Source: Thiotrichaceae bacterium
GTDB lineage: Bacteria; Pseudomonadota; Gammaproteobacteria; Thiotrichales; Thiotrichaceae
Assembly: GCA_024762625.1 (NCBI GenBank)
Contig: JANTHA010000125.1
Location: 1 to 6,454 of the forward strand
DNA: 6,454 bases
Direction: 5' to 3'
Shown here: positions 3,771-6,454 of the stretch, in pieces
Position numbering within the stretch: the first letter of the stretch is position 1
How the letters are laid out: the number at the start of each line of letters is the position of its first letter
Notes under the pieces: model-generated
What the model was told of the DNA's origin: nothing
The model's database searches: none
The model's input: only the letters and a program-made list of their open reading frames with translations
Made by a program: the position numbers and the translations under genes

Positions 3771-6454
3771 ATGAAAAACTTAACGAATAATCAACTCATG
3801 AGCGCCGGTAATATCACAAAACGAAGCACGCTTATGCGCATTTTCAGTGTGATGTTAATCACATTGTTAGTCACATTTTCAATTTTCGGGGGCGGGAATA
3901 CGATGGCGGATGATACTGATATTTTCAGTATCGAAAAACCGCCAGCGCCTTCCAATGTTCTCATGGTGTTTGATTCGTCAGGTAGTATGAACTGGGCCTT
4001 GTCGGGAGATCATAAACCTTCCGGATCAGAAAAAAGCCGCTTACAAACATTGCGCTCTGCGCTCGGCAAGGCGCTGGATGCAATCGCGACAGATCCCAAG
4101 ATCAAGGATATCAATATTGGCATCATGAATTTTTCCGGTCACAGCGGCTCCTGGCTGGCGCATGGACCGGCCTATCCAGTGGTTTCCCTGAAAGCGAAAG
4201 CGTCGGCCGTGTTGAATTTAAACCCCTTGTTCACGCATCCTGGCGTTGCGCCGACAAAAAGTTATTTACCGCTCCCCGCCGCATCGGACGATGGCCGCGA
4301 CTTTATGAAAAAAGTTGCGGGAACCTGGAAGGCAAAAGGCAAAACGCCGCTGGTTGATGCGCTCTATGAGGCGGCGCTTTACATGAAGGGAAAACCCGTC
4401 AAATGGGGTAAGAAACCACCCAATAACAAACGCGCAGCGCATCCTTCGACCTATACCGGTCTGATCGGTATTAATGGTGCCAAAACAACGAAAAAGGTTT
4501 GTAAATACAAGCCCTGTGGCGGCGATACAGGGATCGCCTGCAACGCCACCATGCGCAACTGCCATACCATTACAGAGGCTTATCATAACTGTTATTTAAG
4601 CTCGAAAGCGGCCTGTCTGGCGTCTCATCCGACCTATACCAGTTGCAAGCCCAAATCGTGGGATGATTGTAAAAAAACCTGTCCCGATGGAAAATATGAT
4701 GAAGCGGGCAAGTGCCTGAATCCAAAGACTGTTTGTACGACCAAGCATTATTTCAGGTGTGTCGAGCCGGTCAACTATTCCCAGTGCGAACATGAAATCT
4801 GCAAGGATAAAACCACGACAGATACGACGGTGACTGGAAACGCAGTATACAATTCACCCATTCAGGAAGCATGTCAAAGTTCACATATTGTTTTGCTTTC
4901 AGATGGCGCGCCCACCATTAACAAAAGCAGTCATGATGTCGCCAACTTTATTGGCTCGACCTATGCCGCTGGTTGCGACGCCGGTTCGGATAAGGCGCGT
5001 TGCGGCAAGGAGCTGGCAAAATACCTGGCTAATACCGATCATCGTCCCGATCTGAATGGCGAACACCGCATCAATGTACATACCATTGGCCTCGCGCTAA
5101 CGGCGGGAACGCCAGAAGCAAACAAGGCGATCCAGAATCTCAAGGATTTAGCCGCCTATGGCGATGGCTCCTTCAACCTGGCGAATACGCCTGAACAACT
5201 GGCCAAGGTGCTGGCGGGTTTAAGTAGTCTTGGCATAGACAAGGCGCGCTCGTTTAGCTCTCCCGCCTACACGCCCGATCCCAATTCAATATTGACCCAT
5301 GGCGATGAGGTGTACCTGCCCATGTTCAAGGCGGCATCCGGCGCGGTCTGGTCCGGAAACCTTAAAAAATTCAAGTTAAAGAATGGCAAACTGGTTGATG
5401 CGAATGGCGTTGACGCCACCGACGCCACAGGCGCAATGGCGTCGGGCGCTAAAGATTTATGGTCGAAAGCATCAGACCCGAATAACAAACCGGTCATCGA
5501 TGGCGGCGTCGCCAAATTACTGGAGCCTGCGCAGCGCAAACTGTTTGCGGATAACGGCAAGCTGGATTCATCCTATGCGCTGATTAAAGCTAAACTGGGT
5601 GATCCCGCCATGAGCAATGCGCGCCGCGATCAGTTGCTTGATTTTATTCGTGGAACCCTGCCTGACGGCAGCACCCGTTATCATATGGGCGATATTCTGC
5701 ACAGCAAGCCGGTTGTCGTCTCCTACGGCGCTCATAATGTGATTTTTGTTGGAACCAATGAAGGCTTCCTGCATGCCTTTGATGGTAGTAGTGGTAAGGA
5801 AATCTTTGCCTTTATGCCCGATGAATTGCTTAAAAATATAGAACCACAGTATGATTCGGTTATAAATGGCGGCGCATCAAAGCATCTGTACGGCGTTGAT
5901 GGACAAATATCGCTTTGGCATGACGACACTAATCACAATAACCAGGTAGACGCCGGAGAACAGGTGGTGCTTTATTTTGGACTGCGTCGCGGCGGAAAAA
6001 ATTATTATGCGCTGGATGTCACCACACTGTCTTCACCCAGTCTGCTCTGGAAAAAGGCCAATAACGCCAATACCTGGTCAAAACCGCTGGTCGCCAAGCT
6101 CAAATACAAACCAAACAACAAGCCCAAACCGGTCATTATTTACGGCGGCGGTTACTCTGAAGATGCTGCCGGAAATGCGATCATGAACAAGGGCAATGGC
6201 GTTTATGTAGTGGACGCCATGACCGGAGCGACAGTCTGGAGTGCAACAGTGAATGCGCCCGTCGCCGCCGATGTGCGGGTGCTGGACGCTGATCAGAACG
6301 GTTCTGTTGACCGTCTGTATTTTGCGGATATCGGTGGAAACATCTGGCGAGTGGATCTGAACGCGGGCAATCTTGATGGCAGTGGTCAATTCGACGACTT
6401 GTCAAAGGCAAAACTCACAAAATTCGCAAGCCTGGGCGCGAATCACAAGTTTTT
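3771..6454 (+). CDS. pilY1: PilY1/PilC-family type IV pilus tip adhesin, copy 2 (3' end beyond the window; 894 codons seen)
   Basis: This is a second, diverged PilY1 with the plan of copy 1, open to the window edge with no stop or frameshift. The leader is long: a polar basic stretch of about 23 residues, then IFSVMLITLLVTFSIF and probable cleavage after TMA (residue 46). Starting at M22 (3834) would give an ordinary 25-residue signal peptide, but only 3771 has a ribosome binding site. The VWA domain spans about 60-490 with the MIDAS intact: DSSGS 68-72, T192 in KGKTP and D378 in LSDGAPT. A Cys-rich insert (C244 to C368, 15 Cys) splits the domain. The propeller begins near 492: HMGDILHSKP, VGTNEGFLHAFD, FGLRRGGKNYYALDV, and a calcium-type loop D839-x-D841-x-N843-xxx-D847 before LYFADIGGNIWR. 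An additional EF-hand-like loop lies at 719-730. In the ungapped block of residues 491-541 against copy 1 residues 561-611, I count 34 of 51 identical. Judging by copy 1, roughly 250-300 residues are missing. It is either a partner or an alternative tip protein to copy 1. Confidence 0.95.
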   Translation, partial: MKNLTNNQLMSAGNITKRSTLMRIFSVMLITLLVTFSIFGGGNTMADDTDIFSIEKPPAPSNVLMVFDSSGSMNWALSGDHKPSGSEKSRLQTLRSALGKALDAIATDPKIKDINIGIMNFSGHSGSWLAHGPAYPVVSLKAKASAVLNLNPLFTHPGVAPTKSYLPLPAASDDGRDFMKKVAGTWKAKGKTPLVDALYEAALYMKGKPVKWGKKPPNNKRAAHPSTYTGLIGINGAKTTKKVCKYKPCGGDTGIACNATMRNCHTITEAYHNCYLSSKAACLASHPTYTSCKPKSWDDCKKTCPDGKYDEAGKCLNPKTVCTTKHYFRCVEPVNYSQCEHEICKDKTTTDTTVTGNAVYNSPIQEACQSSHIVLLSDGAPTINKSSHDVANFIGSTYAAGCDAGSDKARCGKELAKYLANTDHRPDLNGEHRINVHTIGLALTAGTPEANKAIQNLKDLAAYGDGSFNLANTPEQLAKVLAGLSSLGIDKARSFSSPAYTPDPNSILTHGDEVYLPMFKAASGAVWSGNLKKFKLKNGKLVDANGVDATDATGAMASGAKDLWSKASDPNNKPVIDGGVAKLLEPAQRKLFADNGKLDSSYALIKAKLGDPAMSNARRDQLLDFIRGTLPDGSTRYHMGDILHSKPVVVSYGAHNVIFVGTNEGFLHAFDGSSGKEIFAFMPDELLKNIEPQYDSVINGGASKHLYGVDGQISLWHDDTNHNNQVDAGEQVVLYFGLRRGGKNYYALDVTTLSSPSLLWKKANNANTWSKPLVAKLKYKPNNKPKPVIIYGGGYSEDAAGNAIMNKGNGVYVVDAMTGATVWSATVNAPVAADVRVLDADQNGSVDRLYFADIGGNIWRVDLNAGNLDGSGQFDDLSKAKLTKFASLGANHKF
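4500..4874 (+). other. Cys-rich insert within the VWA domain of PilY1 copy 2 (residues 244-368)
   Basis: This is the equivalent of the copy 1 insert, flanked by the same landmarks (AAHPSTY before it, CQS...LLSDG after it). It is much shorter, at about 125 residues between the first and last Cys against 204. It holds 15 Cys and keeps the opening CGGxTGIxCN pattern (249-258) and one copy of the CLASHPTYTSC motif (282-292). The rest does not align with copy 1: the stretch CPDGKYDEAGKC (304-315) looks like a small disulfide-rich extracellular module, but I cannot assign it to a named family. The lead-in is rich in lysine (9 Lys in residues 204-243), in contrast to the Thr-rich insert of copy 1. 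Confidence 0.78.
5925..5960 (+). other. EF-hand-like loop in PilY1 copy 2, absent from copy 1
   Basis: Residues 719-730 read D-T-N-H-N-N-Q-V-D-A-G-E. This fits the 12-position EF-hand loop, with oxygen ligands at positions 1, 3, 5, 9 and 12 and a hydrophobic residue at 8. Position 6 is Asn, not the usual Gly. The loop lies between GVDGQISLW and VVLYFGLRRGG of the propeller. Similar D-x-N-x-N insertions at this place are familiar in many gammaproteobacterial PilY1 proteins. Metal binding is inferred. Confidence 0.55.
6285..6311 (+). other. Calcium-binding-type loop in the propeller of PilY1 copy 2
   Basis: Residues 839-847 read D-A-D-Q-N-G-S-V-D, the same DxDxNxxxD pattern and position as in copy 1, directly before RLYFADIGGNIWR. 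All acidic and Asn positions expected for the PilY1 calcium site are present, so copy 2 does not look like a degenerate duplicate in this part. Confidence 0.75.

Noticed and set aside
3888..3896. G-rich run (five G, C, three G) in the signal-peptide region of copy 2, recalling the phase-variable poly-G tract in Neisseria pilC
   Set aside because: The position is similar but the longest uninterrupted run is only five G, too short for efficient slipped-strand phase variation, and the frame is intact.
4266..4586. Antisense open frame of 106 codons inside copy 2, and similar reverse frames at 1927-2268, 5267-5560 and 6078-6389
   Set aside because: All lie wholly inside the two pilY1 genes. Several fall opposite equivalent parts of the two copies, as expected from shared codon composition. 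None shows a recognisable domain or independent gene context.
176..6454. Mobile element, CRISPR array, tRNA or other RNA gene
   Set aside because: Nearly every base is coding for the two PilY1 proteins. I found no inverted terminal repeats, evenly spaced direct repeats or RNA-like folds. The repetition between the genes is protein-level paralogy.

Overview
The window lies in a type IV pilus minor-pilin/adhesin locus of a Gram-negative bacterium. Two large PilY1/PilC-family proteins sit head to tail, preceded by the last codons of what is probably a minor pilin gene. The pilus genes, signal-peptide-bearing secreted proteins and roughly balanced base composition fit a proteobacterium, most likely gamma- or betaproteobacterial. 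The sequence alone does not name a genus. Everything is on the + strand and there is almost no non-coding DNA.

Layout: 2-121 is the C-terminal end of an upstream reading frame, most plausibly pilX by position and by its FRI-type tail. A very AT-rich 54-base gap carries the ribosome binding site of the first PilY1 gene (176-3748, 1190 residues, complete). After only 22 bases a second PilY1 gene begins at 3771 and stays open to the window edge (894 codons seen). No terminator-like hairpin lies in either gap, so the three genes look co-transcribed.

Both large proteins have the same plan. A Sec signal peptide and a short Pro-containing linker (EKPPxP) come first. Next is a von Willebrand factor A (VWA) domain with a complete MIDAS metal site. 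The domain is split by a large cysteine-rich insert between its Thr and second Asp ligands. The PilY1 beta-propeller domain follows, with a DxDxNxxxD calcium loop. In characterised systems PilY1 sits at the pilus tip with the minor pilins, primes pilus assembly, controls extension and retraction, and acts in adhesion and surface sensing. The upstream pilin and the two PilY1 proteins would therefore contribute to one or two alternative tip complexes.

This is a recognisable system, not a new one. The less ordinary parts are the tandem diverged PilY1 copies, the two unlike Cys-rich inserts (Thr-rich in copy 1, Lys-rich nearby in copy 2) that share a small repeated cysteine motif, and an extra EF-hand-like loop present in copy 2 but missing in copy 1.
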